DNA of 64,000 nucleotides from Paraconiothyrium sp. Pb-2020 (taxonomy: Eukaryota; Ascomycota; Dothideomycetes; Pleosporales; Didymosphaeriaceae): positions 2,976,001 through 3,040,000 of the forward strand of contig JAJUBI010000002.1 in the NCBI GenBank assembly GCA_022419385.1, read 5' to 3'. The position numbers and the translations under genes were made by a program. Each line of letters opens with the position of its first letter. The stretch's first letter is position 1. Below, in pieces: positions 23,121 through 34,900 of this stretch. The notes below the pieces were generated by a model. That model made no database searches, was not told the origin of the DNA, and saw only the letters and a program-made list of their open reading frames with translations.

Positions 23121-25010
23121 ATGGCGCACCCGCACTACAATCAGTATCAGCAGAACATGCACGGCATGCCGCCGCTGCAGACGCAAGGGAGCATGCCCAA
23201 CCAGCAGCGCCCCTTCTCGCCGCAGCAGCCGTACCAACAGTCCCCAGGCGCTATGTCTCCCACGAGCGGCGGCATCCCTCCTGCAAAGCGCCAACGTTTG
23301 TCACCGCAGCCGCAACCCTTGTCGCCCTACAGCTCGCAGTACAACTCGCCCTTCTCCAACTCGAACCCGCAGTATTCTACCCACACCTCGCCGTACGCTA
23401 CCTCCCCGCCGGGGCAACAATATCTCTCCCTCCCCCAGTCGCCCGCCGCGTCACAGCCTTCGACCCCTTCATTCCATCAGCCACAGCCATAGCAGCCGCC
23501 GCACGTGGCGGGCGACTCACGACCACCATATCCTGGAGCCATGTTGCCGCCAAAAGTTCCTGCTAGCAAGGCTCAGAAGGAAGACGAGTTGGAAAAGAGC
23601 ACTGCCAAGGATTCAAATCCCAATACGCTCGCCGACGTTATCACAGGCTCTGGCATCGATCTGCAGCGAGAAGAGGAGGCTTTGTTGCAATATAACTCGT
23701 ACAACTCGCAAGGTTCCGCGTCGACCGTCTCCCCCCTTGGAAGCTTCAATCAGTGGTCCCAACAGTCCAACCATGGCGCTTTCCAGGGAACCGGACCGCT
23801 GAGTCAAACCAAAACCAAGGAGGAGCAGGAGAGCGAGTTGCGGCAAAAGCACGCCAATGTTGCCCGTATACATAACGAAGCTGCTTCACATCCTCTGACG
23901 GACCCTTTTCTTCTCGCTGCTGGCGTGCGCCAGCGTATGTCTAAGAAAGTTTACGAGCACGGCATCAAACTGGACTTGGAAGGTTTGTTTGACAAAATCC
24001 CCAGTGCTGTTCAAAATGTTTCTCGTCGCGAGATCGGACCTGCGTCTAATGGCGAATCGATTGTAGAACTCCAGGCGACCAGCCTGCTCAACAACGGAGC
24101 GCCACTAGTCGATCTTGTCTCCCTCGTGTCACTCGCTGCCGAAGAACGCGTACGCACCGTGATTGAAGACGCGTTCGCGCTAGCACAAGGCCGTCGGAAC
24201 ACCGCCCAAGGCCTCGTACCTCCTAACCTAGCCGACCTCGCTGTCGCTAATGAGGAGGCCCGACGCACAGAAGCTGCCGTTCCGAATATATCAAAGACTG
24301 CATGGGAAGCACCAGATCAAGCTTCCAGCCCAACGGCACGCTTGCCTACACCTCCCGGCGATGTGTCTCCAGCACCGCAAGCAACAGTACAGTTCACCGC
24401 CAATCCCACAGTCAATGCCCTCAAGCGCAGAATGCAGGAGGACGAGAAGTTTGAAGCAGCTCGCATCGCCAAGCGTCAGAAACGGTTGCAAGGCACCTCA
24501 GCTTCGCAGGACGCCTCTATTGCTACGCCAACGTCATTCCCAGACAAACCCATAACCAAGAAGGAGCGGGATCGCATCACCAAAGCTGGTAATACTGAAG
24601 AGGCGGTACATAAACGAGCCAATGAGACTGCTGCTATGGCCCTTGGCATGAAGAAGGGCAAAAAGGCCAAATACTCATGGATGGACATCGGCAACGGGGG
24701 CGGCTCTGGCGCAGCTACACCGCGAGGGAACCCCAGTACGGGTGGTGGAGTAAGTGGCACAGCTACACCGGCGGCACAGCAGATGGATCGCGGGTTACTG
24801 GCCAAGAAGCGAATCTTCCAAGGCGGCGATCTCGAGAAGGGTGAAGAAGGGGCAAAGATCCAGCTTCGTGACCTAGTGCATGTTCTCGAGCTAGACGGCA
24901 AAGAGCGGAAGGCGCTTGTGCAGATCATAGCACGCATGCGCAGCTCCGATACGGATGTGAAGAAAATTGAGGATCGGCCACGGGCCACTCCCGTGCCTAC
25001 GGCCCGGTGA
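23121..25010 (+). CDS. TAF4: TFIID subunit TAF4, interrupted by an in-frame TAG
   Basis: The frame from MAHPHYNQYQQ at 23121 runs to TGA 25008-25010 without introns (630 codons), apart from an in-frame TAG at 23490-23492 (codon 124). Residues 1-123 are Pro/Gln/Ser-rich and include PPAKRQRLSPQPQ, like the N-terminus of ascomycete TAF4. After the TAG the same frame continues with TLADVITGSGIDLQREEEAL and DPFLLAAGVRQRMSKKVYEH. The histone-fold-associated C-terminal region includes EERVRTVIEDAFALAQGRR, KRRMQEDEKFEAARIAKRQK and KIQLRDLVHVLELDGKERKA. TAF4 forms a histone-fold pair with TAF12 in the core of TFIID. The TAG lies in CCA-TAG-CAG-CCG, most simply a C-to-T change of a Gln codon in a CAG/CCN run. 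Without readthrough, an ATG at 23541 could start a 489-residue protein keeping the conserved parts. Confidence 0.85.
23490..23492 (+). other. In-frame amber codon within TAF4
   Basis: TAG is followed by CAG CCG. Coding character is the same on both sides, and no in-frame intron spans it: the best GT..AG candidate (23393-23492) is 100 nt and would break the frame. Confidence 0.85.
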
Positions 25011-26316
25011 AGGATCAATTAGATATTCTGTTCTAGAGACGGAGTTCCTGGGTCTAGGCACATCCATCAGCGGTGGCGTTCGTGTGGGTACTTGTTTTGG
25101 GACATTGGTTGCGAGGGTGGTATGGGAGGTCTTGCATCATGTTTCCCCGTACTTTGGTGTGCTTCTTTTGAGGAGCATGTTTTAGAAGTATCAGGCTGCG
25201 GTGCTCCTTTCAGGAGGATGAGCCCTCTCTGCTCAAATTGATCTGAGGGATATGATGTCCAAGTCAACATGATTGTGTATATGAGATACTCTAATGGATT
25301 AAGATGTCTTTACGGATGCAACATATATATTCATGCGGGTTCTGCCCGTGTACATGGTGATGTTCCTTGCCGGCTCTATTTTTGAGGTCTTGATGCAAGC
25401 AGTCGATCTACGCTAGCCCATTCGCCTATCAAAGCAAGGAGTGAGGCATATAATATTTTCATGTTAAGAGTCTTAGGAGACGTAATTCTTGACTATGATG
25501 ATGTAGCGATATTATCGACTTGCAAACTATTTGTCCGCTAACCCGCGTGCTTTGACTCCAAACCTAACCGACAATGCAAACCTATACCGCATGTTATAAG
25601 AGCTTCTTCGACTACCATTTTCTGTTTTCCTGTCTTTATCTATAAGACATAAACTGCCGGTACGCTCCTCGTCGCTCTCTTCTTCACAGCAAGCAACACA
25701 GTCTGCCCTCAGCAATTCTGTACATCCAAATCAAAAAGTAATTACCGCTCCAATTGTTTAAATGGCCAGGGGATGCGTCTGTCACGCCATCGTGTACGTT
25801 GGTCATGATTCGAAAAACCCCCGAGTTCACTTCCACGGAGCAGAACCAGTACCAGTATGCCGTAGACCTCGAGGATAAATTGCTGTGAAAGAGCATACCT
25901 GAGATCAGGGGCATGAGGTAAGGAGGTAAGCTGTTGAGGTGGCAGGCACCACCATGGCGCGTACGGCAGGAGTTTTACCATTAGTGTATATAGGCAGTGC
26001 TGCCTACCTAGCAATTCATCACTCTTACACTCAACATCGACTTCATTATAAGCTACAAATGGGTGGAGTTGACAATGTGGGCGAGGGTGAGTGATGGAAG
26101 GTGCGAATTGAAGGGGAACGATGGGAACGGCAATCGGAACCACCAGATGGGCTATCAAATATTCGGAAGGGTTGTGCAACTGACGGTGATATGGCGGACA
26201 TGGGTAGAGTGAGACGGAACATGCCGTAACCGGATGTGTACTTTCCTTGGATTTAATGTTAATGGCCCCTTCTGTATACAAAGTTCATGATACACAGAGG
26301 AGTGGTCTCTAGCTTC
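25011..26316. other. Convergent intergenic region
   Basis: These 1.3 kb lie between the ends of TAF4 (plus) and the acid phosphatase (minus). A 179-codon open frame on the minus strand (25742-26281) has no family features and is not called. The 25300-25700 part is noticeably A/T-richer, consistent with 3' flanking sequence. Confidence 0.5.
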
Positions 26317-28353
26317 TCACTCGTAACCAGCCGGCTCCATCTGCTTCGGAAACGACGGCGCATCGACATTGCTCGCACATGCATGTTTCCAGTTCTTGGG
26401 GGTATACTTGTCCACTATGCCCTTGAACGCTTCCTATGGCATCGTCAGTCTCCTTCATCTATCACGTCAAAGACAACCAACTACTTACTAGCGTGCAAAA
26501 TGTCGTGTCGCCATCTAGATGCTTACCTTCCAGCTTGCACCCGGGCACTTGCATGACCTTGTCGTTATACCGAATGCGAACATAGTAGTCATTCATCTCG
26601 TTTCGTTGCTCTGGGGTAAGATCGGTCAACGGTTTGCGTGCGATACCCTCAGGCTCGGTCGACTGGTTAGAGACCTTTTGGTTGCCAAAGAGGGACGCCC
26701 ACCAGCTCTGTGGCTTTTTATCTGGGATGTTAAGCGTACGTGCCGAGGCTGGTGCATCGGAGAGCCGCTGCGTTGCGGTTGTGACGGCTTTCTTGCGGAA
26801 AAGCTCAAAGGCGATGTGGCTGGTGAACGGTGGCCACTTCTCACCCTCAAAAGCGCCCAGGCTTGTAAGACAGGCTGCAAGCGTCGTGTCGTGGCAGCCG
26901 GACAGTGCAAGCTTGATATCACTTTCACCGCCCCTACCATGGCCCAAGTCACCGTCATTGCCTCCAATTTCTACAAGCCCGTCGTTGCCGTTGCGCTCTA
27001 TGCTACCTGTCATACGGCTCGTAATATCGCCCATTAAGCCACCGATACCTAGCATACGGTACGCGGCGCTCTCCTTGTAGCCTTCAAACCACTCTTCTAC
27101 GCCGATTTTATCAATCACGGCGCGGGCTTTGGGATCGTAGAACTCTTTTGGCAGTTTTGTCTTCGGACCGTGGGCATCTGTGGCGTTGATTGTATCCATG
27201 ATACCCGAGAGCCTGGGGTGAGAGTCCACAGCGACAGGGTGGTTTCCTGGCATCCATTTGGTAAACAGTCTGGAGAGATACTGCATGTCTTCCGTCTCAT
27301 TCCAACGTTCGGCCGCGCGATTGGCAAATGCGCGGCTCAGATGGGCGAAGCGTCTACAATTGCCATCATTGGGGAAGAGCGTCTCATCCGCCGGTGTTCT
27401 GGTGATGATGGTTGGCGCGGGAAAGTCGGCTATCCTTTCGCTGGGCGGGTAGAGACCATAAAAAGCCTGCTGCACGGATTCTAGAGCTCGCGGGATCGGA
27501 GTTGCTCGCAGGTAGATCATGTCAGAGTCGGAGATGTGCTTTGGCATGAAGTGGAGTTGGTCTACATAAAGACGGCGTAGGCGCTGTCCAAGAGCAAGAG
27601 TCGTCTCGCGCCCCTTGTCTGTAAGTTCTCCGGGCTGGCTACATCGTTGTTCGTCAGTGCAAGTTTACAACGCCTCGTCGAAATCCGAACAATAACGGCA
27701 GGCTACTTTCGAACTTGCAATGTACTACTAAGAAAATACGGAGCATACCAGATACCATCAAACTCTCCCTCCGGACCGGAAGCGATTACTGCTCTTGTTT
27801 AGAACTTGGGAATGTTGGTTTTTGCTGGGAGTTGTACCAGGGCCATCGTCGAGGCCAAAGGTTTCCAGTCTCCGTCTGTACTTCAATTGATCCCACTTCG
27901 ACCAATCTGTGGTTGCCATCACAACGCTGGAAAATTGGCGGGCAGAGTTGCAGTACGGCCAATCTGTAATGCATTAATCTTTTATGTTCGACCACCGTGC
28001 CACGAAGCATACATGGTCGCAGGCCTGTCTGTATGTACTAATCAGTAGTGTCGACGTGAGCAGTTGTCAGGGTTGGATGTTACATTTTGGAACCTTGGTG
28101 ACACTGGGCTGCGTTCACCTGGAGGGATTGGTCAACTGTGGCTGTCATGCGCAATGGGTCGGGACTGCATTTCGAACCATGACGAAGTAGCTAGAGTGAA
28201 GTTAGATTCAAATCCAAAGGACTGGGTTGGATTGTCGTTTTTCTTTCAGATGGAGGTACTCACAACTTGAACGAGCTGTAGCTCGAGTTCATGCGGATAG
28301 AGCTGGGCAAGCTCTTCCTTGGTATACGGCGCACGCGGAACGAACGTTGTCAT
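26317..28353 (-). CDS. Histidine acid phosphatase (branch 2; lysophosphatidate-phosphatase-like)
   Basis: Predicted complement(join 26317..26433, 26489..27638, 27749..27788, 27838..27963, 28013..28028, 28084..28118, 28178..28190, 28264..28353), 528 residues with all phases closed. The catalytic motif RHGERSP is rebuilt across an intron, as QVLLRHG then ERSPVSPRFQN. The proton-donor motif is SGCHDTTLAA (HD type). Other family blocks are PYWPYCNSARQF, DQLKYRRRLETFGL, GELTDKGRETTLALGQRLR, YLRATPIPRALESVQQAFYG and EMNDYYVRIRYNDKVMQVP. Branch-2 histidine phosphatases form a phosphohistidine intermediate. The closest resemblance I recall is the ACP6-like lysophosphatidic acid phosphatase group. No secretion signal is evident from the chosen start; an in-frame upstream ATG near 28507 would add about 50 residues. 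The first third is split into microexons of 13, 35, 16 and 40 nt. The donor after the 13-nt exon (GTTCGA) is non-consensus, so this is the least certain join. Confidence 0.85.
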
Positions 28354-28610
28354 ATCGGCGGAGATGAGAGGATTACAATAAAACAGCTGGCTCTTCTGCC
28401 TCCAAAATGCGTCGATAACTGAAGAAAAGAGATTGGATGGAAGTTGCGGCTCATGCGTCACCGCCGTCGCGTCACACGTGGTAAGGAGCTTTGGCCGGAG
28501 CGGCATTGCCATTCACAGCTAGCGCCCACCTGCGTCTCGATCGCGCGACGGAAGACGCGAAGACAACAGCTCATCGGACTCAAACGCCTTCGTCGGCCCC
28601 GTGTAGCGCC
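28354..28610. promoter_or_regulatory. Short bidirectional promoter (acid phosphatase / PPR protein)
   Basis: Only 257 bases separate the two divergent start codons, so both promoters and 5' leaders must share this segment. The PPR frame is open through part of it, but initiation is placed at the ATGATG at 28611. Confidence 0.5.
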
Positions 28611-31600
28611 ATGATGCGCTCATATGTCTGCCAGCAATGCAGGCTGCAGCTCTTTCGACGATTTGCGACCCCGCGGCACCCCCAATTGGAGCCCAAAGCC
28701 ACCATTGTCTCGTTCCGCAAAAACCCAAATGCGCCGCAAACCAACCATGAGGCGCGAGAACCGCCTGAAGACGCCCACAACGAGGATACTGCAGTGCAAG
28801 AGGGCCGTTCTCAAAAGCTCCGGGTACGATACAAAGAACGTGGTCAAGAGACGGATCTCGCCCAAGGTCATACTACATACACCGAAGGAAATGGGGTAGT
28901 GGGTCGATACTCCCGAGTCGCGCGACCTGCAGGCCAACATAGGCAGCATCAGCAACATCAGTATCGTGAAGAAACATTGGCGTCCGGTTCCGACGCGACC
29001 AGGCCTGTTGCGCAAGCCATAAATGGCTTTTTAAAGGGCAACAACGTGAAATCAGCATGGGACGTCTTCGACACGACATACACATCACGAGATGTACCGG
29101 CTCTGAGCGACCCGCCGCTCAGCGACATCCCCCTTCTCACGGGCGGCATTATATTTACGCGGCTTGCTCAGAGCATCAGTATGGCATTCGCTCAAGGAAA
29201 CGGCCAAGTCCCCACACCGACCGAAGTCCTGTTTCGATTTGAACAGCTGGACATAGCACCAGAAGGCATATGGAAACAGACGATAGCACAACTCACATAC
29301 CAGTTCCTGCTGTCAATGGCCCCAGCCGAGCAACGCCCGGCATCAGCGTCTACCTCCGCAACGGAACGGGGCACAGAGGCGATTTTGGTCGAGCTACTAT
29401 CTCTTTGGAAGTTGTTTTTCCAGCGCCACGGGACACAACAAGATAAAGACCCGCTTGAATCCATCAGTTCTGAGTGGAAAACGATCCCTGAAGCAGAAGT
29501 TCGTTTCGAAGTAGGCAAAAACTATGGGGCACGGCTTCAGCAGTTTCATCCTACGCACCCTACTGGTCCTGAGCTGCAGTACTCGGCTATAAACATCTTC
29601 AACTACTTCTATGGAGAGACGCAGCCTGCGCGTACTATTCCAGACGCTCTCCGACAACAAAATCAGCCATTTCTTCGGTTGTTGACATCGACGTTGGCCG
29701 GATCAAACATCGTGGTCGCTTTCAAACACGCAGAAGTCAATGCTCAGATCAAGAGCTTAGGCGAAGAGTATCGACGGTCCATTGCTGCCCAGATGGACCT
29801 GGCTCCCAGCCTAGCCAGGAGATTAAATGGACTCGACCCATCAGCAACTCCAGAAGAGAAGGCCTCATACTTGCAAGAGTCCTTTCTCAAACGCATCGGT
29901 AAACAAGTGATGATGCAGTCCAACGTCCGCGGGCTGGAGATGATCTGGGAAGAGGTCGAATCAACGTATAAAATGTCCGATGCGAAGCCGCTGATTCCCC
30001 CACCAGTATACAACGCCTTCCTCTCGGGTTTCATGACTCTGTTTCAACCAGACCACGCTGTAAAGGTCTGGAACCATATGATTGCGCACGGCGTCAAACC
30101 GGACATGGAGACGTGGAACGCAATGTTGATGGGCTGCGCAAAAGCCAAAGACCTGGCCGGCCTGAATGCCGTATGGGACAGGATGCTACGCTCAGGTCTC
30201 GAGCCTGACCAACGTTGTTGGACAACGCGGGTTCACTCAACCATTGGCACTCATTTCCAAGTTGAGGCGGGTTTGGTCATCTTGGACGAGATGGGCAAGA
30301 GGTGGCTGTCAGCCGAAAACGCAGTGGAAGACTCAAGCAAAGCAAAAGGTGGCAGAAACCGGCAATCCAGTGCAAAGTTGGTTAACAATACCACGAAGCC
30401 AGCTATTGGAGTCATCAACGGCGCGGTCGACGCTATTGCCCAACTACCCCTCAAAGGAAAGGTCTTAAGTCATCGGAGCAAAGGCATGACCTTCGAAACC
30501 AAAGTGTCATACGTACATAAGATCCTGCAGTGGGCTGGCAATTTCGGCATCAAACCTGATGCTCGTACCTACAACGCTTTGATCAAGCTGTACCTCGAGG
30601 GCAATGACTTTCCAACCACCTTCAAGCTACTCCGACAGATGGAGAAGGAGGGTATAGAAGGTGATCTTGCAACGCACACCATGCTCCTCCGTGCCGCGTT
30701 CGACAACCAGAAGTTTGATAACCTCTCGCACCAGGAGCAGGCAGATCGGGTCCTTGGTCTCTTTGACCAACTCGAACAAGGTGGCTTGAAACCTAACACT
30801 TACGTGTACCAAATCGCTGTGGACCGCTTACTAAAAAATTTCAAAAACTACAATGGCGTGCGCGCCGTCATTGACCATATGATGGGTCGCGGCTTCGCCG
30901 TCTCGCCACAGATATATACTTCGCTAGTCACACATTACTTCCAACAAGATCCGCCAGCCATCAGGGAGATCGATAGTCTCGTAACGCGCATCTTGGGCCC
31001 GCCCGCGGCGCCTACGGACAGATTCCTGTTTGACCGACTCATCGAAGGGTATGCGAGGGTGGGCGAGATCGCGTCCATGATGACGGTGCTCACCAAAATG
31101 AGCGCGCACGGCAAGAGGCCCAGCTTCGTTGCACTCATTGAAGTCGTCAAAGCGCTATATAAGGTTGGCAAATGGGACCGCGCGAGGGCCATTGTGCGTG
31201 ATGTCCAGCTAGGAACAGGCGTTGCGAAGGACGCGCCGACGAACATGCACCAAGTTGATCGCGACCAATTCTTCTACGTCATTCGGACGCTCGCCCCTGA
31301 GCTACTGGAGAGTCTGGCTGGCGAGTATTTCAGCGCGCCAATAAATACACGAAGTGACCGCGTCGCGCAGGCCATGCAAGGTGATGGCTACGAGCAGCCG
31401 CAGGCACCGCATGAGCATGAGCTGTACGAGCAACAGCACTACGACCATCGTGAGCATGAGCAAGTGCCATACGAGGAAACCCAGATGTCATATCAGCAGA
31501 CGCTAAATAGGCAGACGCCCTACCAACAGACGCCAGAGGTAGACACGGAGTACGTGAACGCAGAGCATGACGGATACCTTTCGGACGAACCTATGGCGCC

Positions 31601-31640
31601 ACACTACCAGTTAACTTCAGCTGGAAATAGGCAGAATTAG
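28611..31640 (+). CDS. Mitochondrial pentatricopeptide-repeat (PPR) protein
   Basis: One exon of 1009 residues. The N-terminus MMRSYVCQQCRLQLFRRFA is basic and amphipathic, as in a mitochondrial presequence; it is followed by a low-complexity segment. PPR-like helical pairs lie at about 465-575 (VYNAFLSGFMTLFQ, ETWNAMLMGCAKAKDLAGL), 649-700 (DARTYNALIKLYLEGNDF), 727-800 (NTYVYQIAVDRLL, PQIYTSLVTHYFQ) and 800-850. PPR proteins bind organellar RNA in a sequence-specific way and act in its stability, processing or translation. The specific RNA target cannot be told, though the layout resembles fungal Pet309/CYA5-type or other mitoribosome-linked PPR proteins. From about residue 923 a Tyr/Gln/Glu/His-rich tail with YQQT repeats follows and is probably disordered. 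The gene ends 261 bases from the convergent TRZ1 stop codon. Confidence 0.85.
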   Translation: MMRSYVCQQCRLQLFRRFATPRHPQLEPKATIVSFRKNPNAPQTNHEAREPPEDAHNEDTAVQEGRSQKLRVRYKERGQETDLAQGHTTYTEGNGVVGRYSRVARPAGQHRQHQQHQYREETLASGSDATRPVAQAINGFLKGNNVKSAWDVFDTTYTSRDVPALSDPPLSDIPLLTGGIIFTRLAQSISMAFAQGNGQVPTPTEVLFRFEQLDIAPEGIWKQTIAQLTYQFLLSMAPAEQRPASASTSATERGTEAILVELLSLWKLFFQRHGTQQDKDPLESISSEWKTIPEAEVRFEVGKNYGARLQQFHPTHPTGPELQYSAINIFNYFYGETQPARTIPDALRQQNQPFLRLLTSTLAGSNIVVAFKHAEVNAQIKSLGEEYRRSIAAQMDLAPSLARRLNGLDPSATPEEKASYLQESFLKRIGKQVMMQSNVRGLEMIWEEVESTYKMSDAKPLIPPPVYNAFLSGFMTLFQPDHAVKVWNHMIAHGVKPDMETWNAMLMGCAKAKDLAGLNAVWDRMLRSGLEPDQRCWTTRVHSTIGTHFQVEAGLVILDEMGKRWLSAENAVEDSSKAKGGRNRQSSAKLVNNTTKPAIGVINGAVDAIAQLPLKGKVLSHRSKGMTFETKVSYVHKILQWAGNFGIKPDARTYNALIKLYLEGNDFPTTFKLLRQMEKEGIEGDLATHTMLLRAAFDNQKFDNLSHQEQADRVLGLFDQLEQGGLKPNTYVYQIAVDRLLKNFKNYNGVRAVIDHMMGRGFAVSPQIYTSLVTHYFQQDPPAIREIDSLVTRILGPPAAPTDRFLFDRLIEGYARVGEIASMMTVLTKMSAHGKRPSFVALIEVVKALYKVGKWDRARAIVRDVQLGTGVAKDAPTNMHQVDRDQFFYVIRTLAPELLESLAGEYFSAPINTRSDRVAQAMQGDGYEQPQAPHEHELYEQQHYDHREHEQVPYEETQMSYQQTLNRQTPYQQTPEVDTEYVNAEHDGYLSDEPMAPHYQLTSAGNRQN

Positions 31641-31901
31641 AGATGCACATCGAGGAAGAGCCCACCATTGCGATGTATCAGACGCGTTTGTAGCACAAGA
31701 ATGTAAAAGAAGAGTGTATGTACAGTATGTATTATTTGCACAGAAGTAGGAACGTAGCTTACTCGGTGCAACCATTCATTACACGCTCGAGATCTTCTCG
31801 CAATTGTTGCACAACGATCGTAATGCTCACATTGCTCTACATATAGCGACACAAACTCCACCCTATGCATATGCCTATTCATACACCTCTCGTCCGTCAC
31901 C

Positions 31902-34900
31902 CTAGTTGTTCCTCTTACTCTTCTTCTTCTTCTTCCAATCACCCCCTTCATCGCCGCTAGTCTTCTTCCCATTACTATTGATCACGGGCGCCCCCTCAGC
32001 AGCGCTCTCCGCACCCGGAACCTCGGCCTCCTCCTCAGCGGTCAGTAAACGATTGAGCGCCTCGTTGAACTTCTCCAGCTGCGCAATCTCCCCAATTTTC
32101 ACACGCATGTAGTCGAATGCTATGGCGACCTTCATGTCCCTCGAGCGCACCTTGATGACCTGCTCGTGCGCCATCGAACTTCCCGCCTTGCGCAGCAAAG
32201 GCGGCGGGCGCGCAGAGTCGGAAAGCGGAGCGGAGGTCTCGACCGTGGCATCGATAGGAGGTATATGCGCATTGTTGCCGTCATTCTGCTGGACGTCTTC
32301 CATGACGTCCAAGTCGGGCAGGTCGTCTTGCTCGCCGTCCTGGACGGTTTGCAAGACGGGAATCTTCTGGTAGCGCTGGCTGAAGTGGGTGAGGACAACG
32401 GCTTTCGCATCCATCTGGGCGCCAATGCCGAGGGCTTCCGAGGTAGTCGAATGTCTCTTTGCGATAGCATCGCCTTTGAGCTCGTCGTCGAAGGTGGCTT
32501 CGTGAATGAGGACAGTGGAGTTGCGGCCGATGAGAGTGAAGGTATGGGCTGGGCGGCAGTCGCCCGAGTACGACACTTTGAGCGGATTTATATTCTCTGG
32601 GTCAGTGGGTGCGCCGGGGAAGGTTAGGGATACTGCCATCGCGCCATGGCAGTGGGGGACTCTACATGCTTGGATGTCGGACAATCCGAGGACGGCCTCG
32701 TAGTCTCTTTGTTGGAGGACTAGACGGTTTTGCATTTGTCCTGAGGCGGCAGTGGAAGTGAAGGTGAGTTTAGATCCGGAGTCATCGAAGCGCCCAACGG
32801 CTGAAATTTCGAACGGCAATATGCGGCTGTATCCAAAGTCTTCCACTAAAGAGTACTCCCGGAGCCACTTGATCATTCCTTCGTGTGAAATAACGGAAAG
32901 GCCATACTCCGACACGTTATCCGCAAGTACCCTCGACTCTGATGGATGGTCGGCCTTCGCGACGCTGTTGTGCTTGAGCTTGTACCATTCGCGTATTACA
33001 GAAGCAGTACCAAGATGATGATCTGCGTGGAGATGGCTTATCCAAATCATGCGCAGGTCTTTGAGGATGCCAACCAGTTCGTCGGTGTCGAAAACCCTCT
33101 GCAATTGGCCCAAGGTTCCTTCGCCGCAATCGAACAGATAGTTACCAACGCCCGGTACTCTCAAGAGCGTCGCCGACACGTTGCGATATTTTGAAGGGCA
33201 AGCTGAGCCCGTCCCTAGAGTGACCACCTCCGTATCGGGCCGTGCGATGAGCTGCCGCCATCTTGACAGAGCTTTTTGGTCGTACTTCACAGCTTGCTGA
33301 GCTTCTTCGGCTAGTCTCAAGACCTCTGGATCCATTTGCGCTCGTACCTCCATTTCAAACACATCCGGCGTCACTTGTTCTTCTTTGCTGCGGAAGTTTT
33401 GTTCTTCTGTTAATTTTTCTACTTTCCGTTCAAACTTGGGCATTAGAAGATGTTTGATCCCTCTCGTAGCAGTAGTGACATTCTGCAGACTAACAGCTTT
33501 TCCGGGTGATCCTAGACCGTAAAGGCTTGTCTGGGGAAGGGTCTTAACGTCATGTTGGGGGATGCGGTAGCGAGTAGGGTCGATGGCCGAAAGGCGAATC
33601 GTTTGAGCTGCCACAGAATCGAACGATATACGATTCGGGCAATCATCCACAGAGGAGAAAAAGTGTTCCGCTTGATTGAACCGTTGTAGAAACTGCTGCA
33701 GTAAAGGATGTCCAGAAACACCGGGTCCAAGAGCCCAGTAGAATACCTTAATATCTTTTGTAAGATCTTCGCACGTAAACTCTTCTCTCTGTACCAGGGT
33801 TTCCAGATAACCGACCGAAGGAACATCTAATATAGCAAACCCATTTCCTGGTTTATCTGGTCCCATGACCATGTCAGGAGTAATAGTTTCTCCCTTATTG
33901 TTCTGCACACTTTGGCCCTTGCTCAGCTTACCGAAGTCTGGTCCAGGTTTCAGTCCAAACTCTTTTGCACGCTTTGCATCAAAGGTGCCTCGTGTTGAAT
34001 GCGAACGCACAATGTACGAAAGCGATTCTGTTTTGGGTGTTGTAGGCGGAAGACCAGTAATGGTCGCACCTGGCCATGGTGTACGCGTGAGAACTCTAAT
34101 ATCTGGTAAGGGGTCTGCACTACCAGGTCTCGGTCCTTGGTAGGGTTCGATGCGGTTTGTCTCAGAATTGCGAACGAATATCGCGGCAGGCGGCTCGACT
34201 TCCGAAATGTGTCGCTCCACCAATGTATCCAGAGTCCATTTGGAGTTGAACATCAAGTTTAAGACCGTTGATCTGATGCGATCATACCGTGCATCTCTCT
34301 CCTCGGCGGACTCGTTTTCAGGTGCTCGATGTTCCTCGAAGTTGTTTACATATCGTTCATAGGCATCCTGTAGCTTGGCCAATTGCTGCTCATGATCTGA
34401 ATCTAGGCTTTTCCGTGCGGGAGATGTACACAAAGCCCAGACCTGTATCGCGTTATCTTGCCATGTCGGCAAGATAGCGCCTTGATCATTCTTCTGTAGT
34501 GGTACATCCTTGTACTCGGTCGCAATCACCGGAATACCCTTCCGGAAGATATACCGGCGACATGTGCTCAGGGCGTACTTCAAGTTCGGCGGTCCGTACA
34601 CATTGATCTTTGGCCGCTGTGGTTCTGGGAACTTTTTTGTGCCTTTGCCCTTGCGATAAGCCTCCATGGCCATATCGTACGCAGACGTAGCCGAATCAGC
34701 CAGCGTCAGAGTCATACCAATCAATCCGCCTGCATTTTGCCAATCCATCTTTCCCGTCATGAAGAAGTTTTGGACTTTGGTCATCCGCAAGCCTTGCTCC
34801 GCCATGGCCCGTTGCGTACCTTCGGCATGAGTGCCAAAGATGTAGTGTTGTTTCTGAGTCTGCAGCATAAGCGTTGTCCCCGGTGTGTCCGCTGTAGGCG

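Noticed and set aside
23393..23492. Possible intron removing the TAF4 stop codon
   Set aside because: The GTACGC..CCATAG segment is 100 nt, so splicing would shift the frame; the enclosed sequence also looks like TAF4 N-terminus.
25742..26281. 179-codon minus-strand frame between TAF4 and the acid phosphatase
   Set aside because: No recognisable motif, odd composition, and it lies in convergent 3' flanks.
32132..32627. Open frames on both strands over the TRZ1 3' end
   Set aside because: They are shadows of the well-supported TRZ1 frame.
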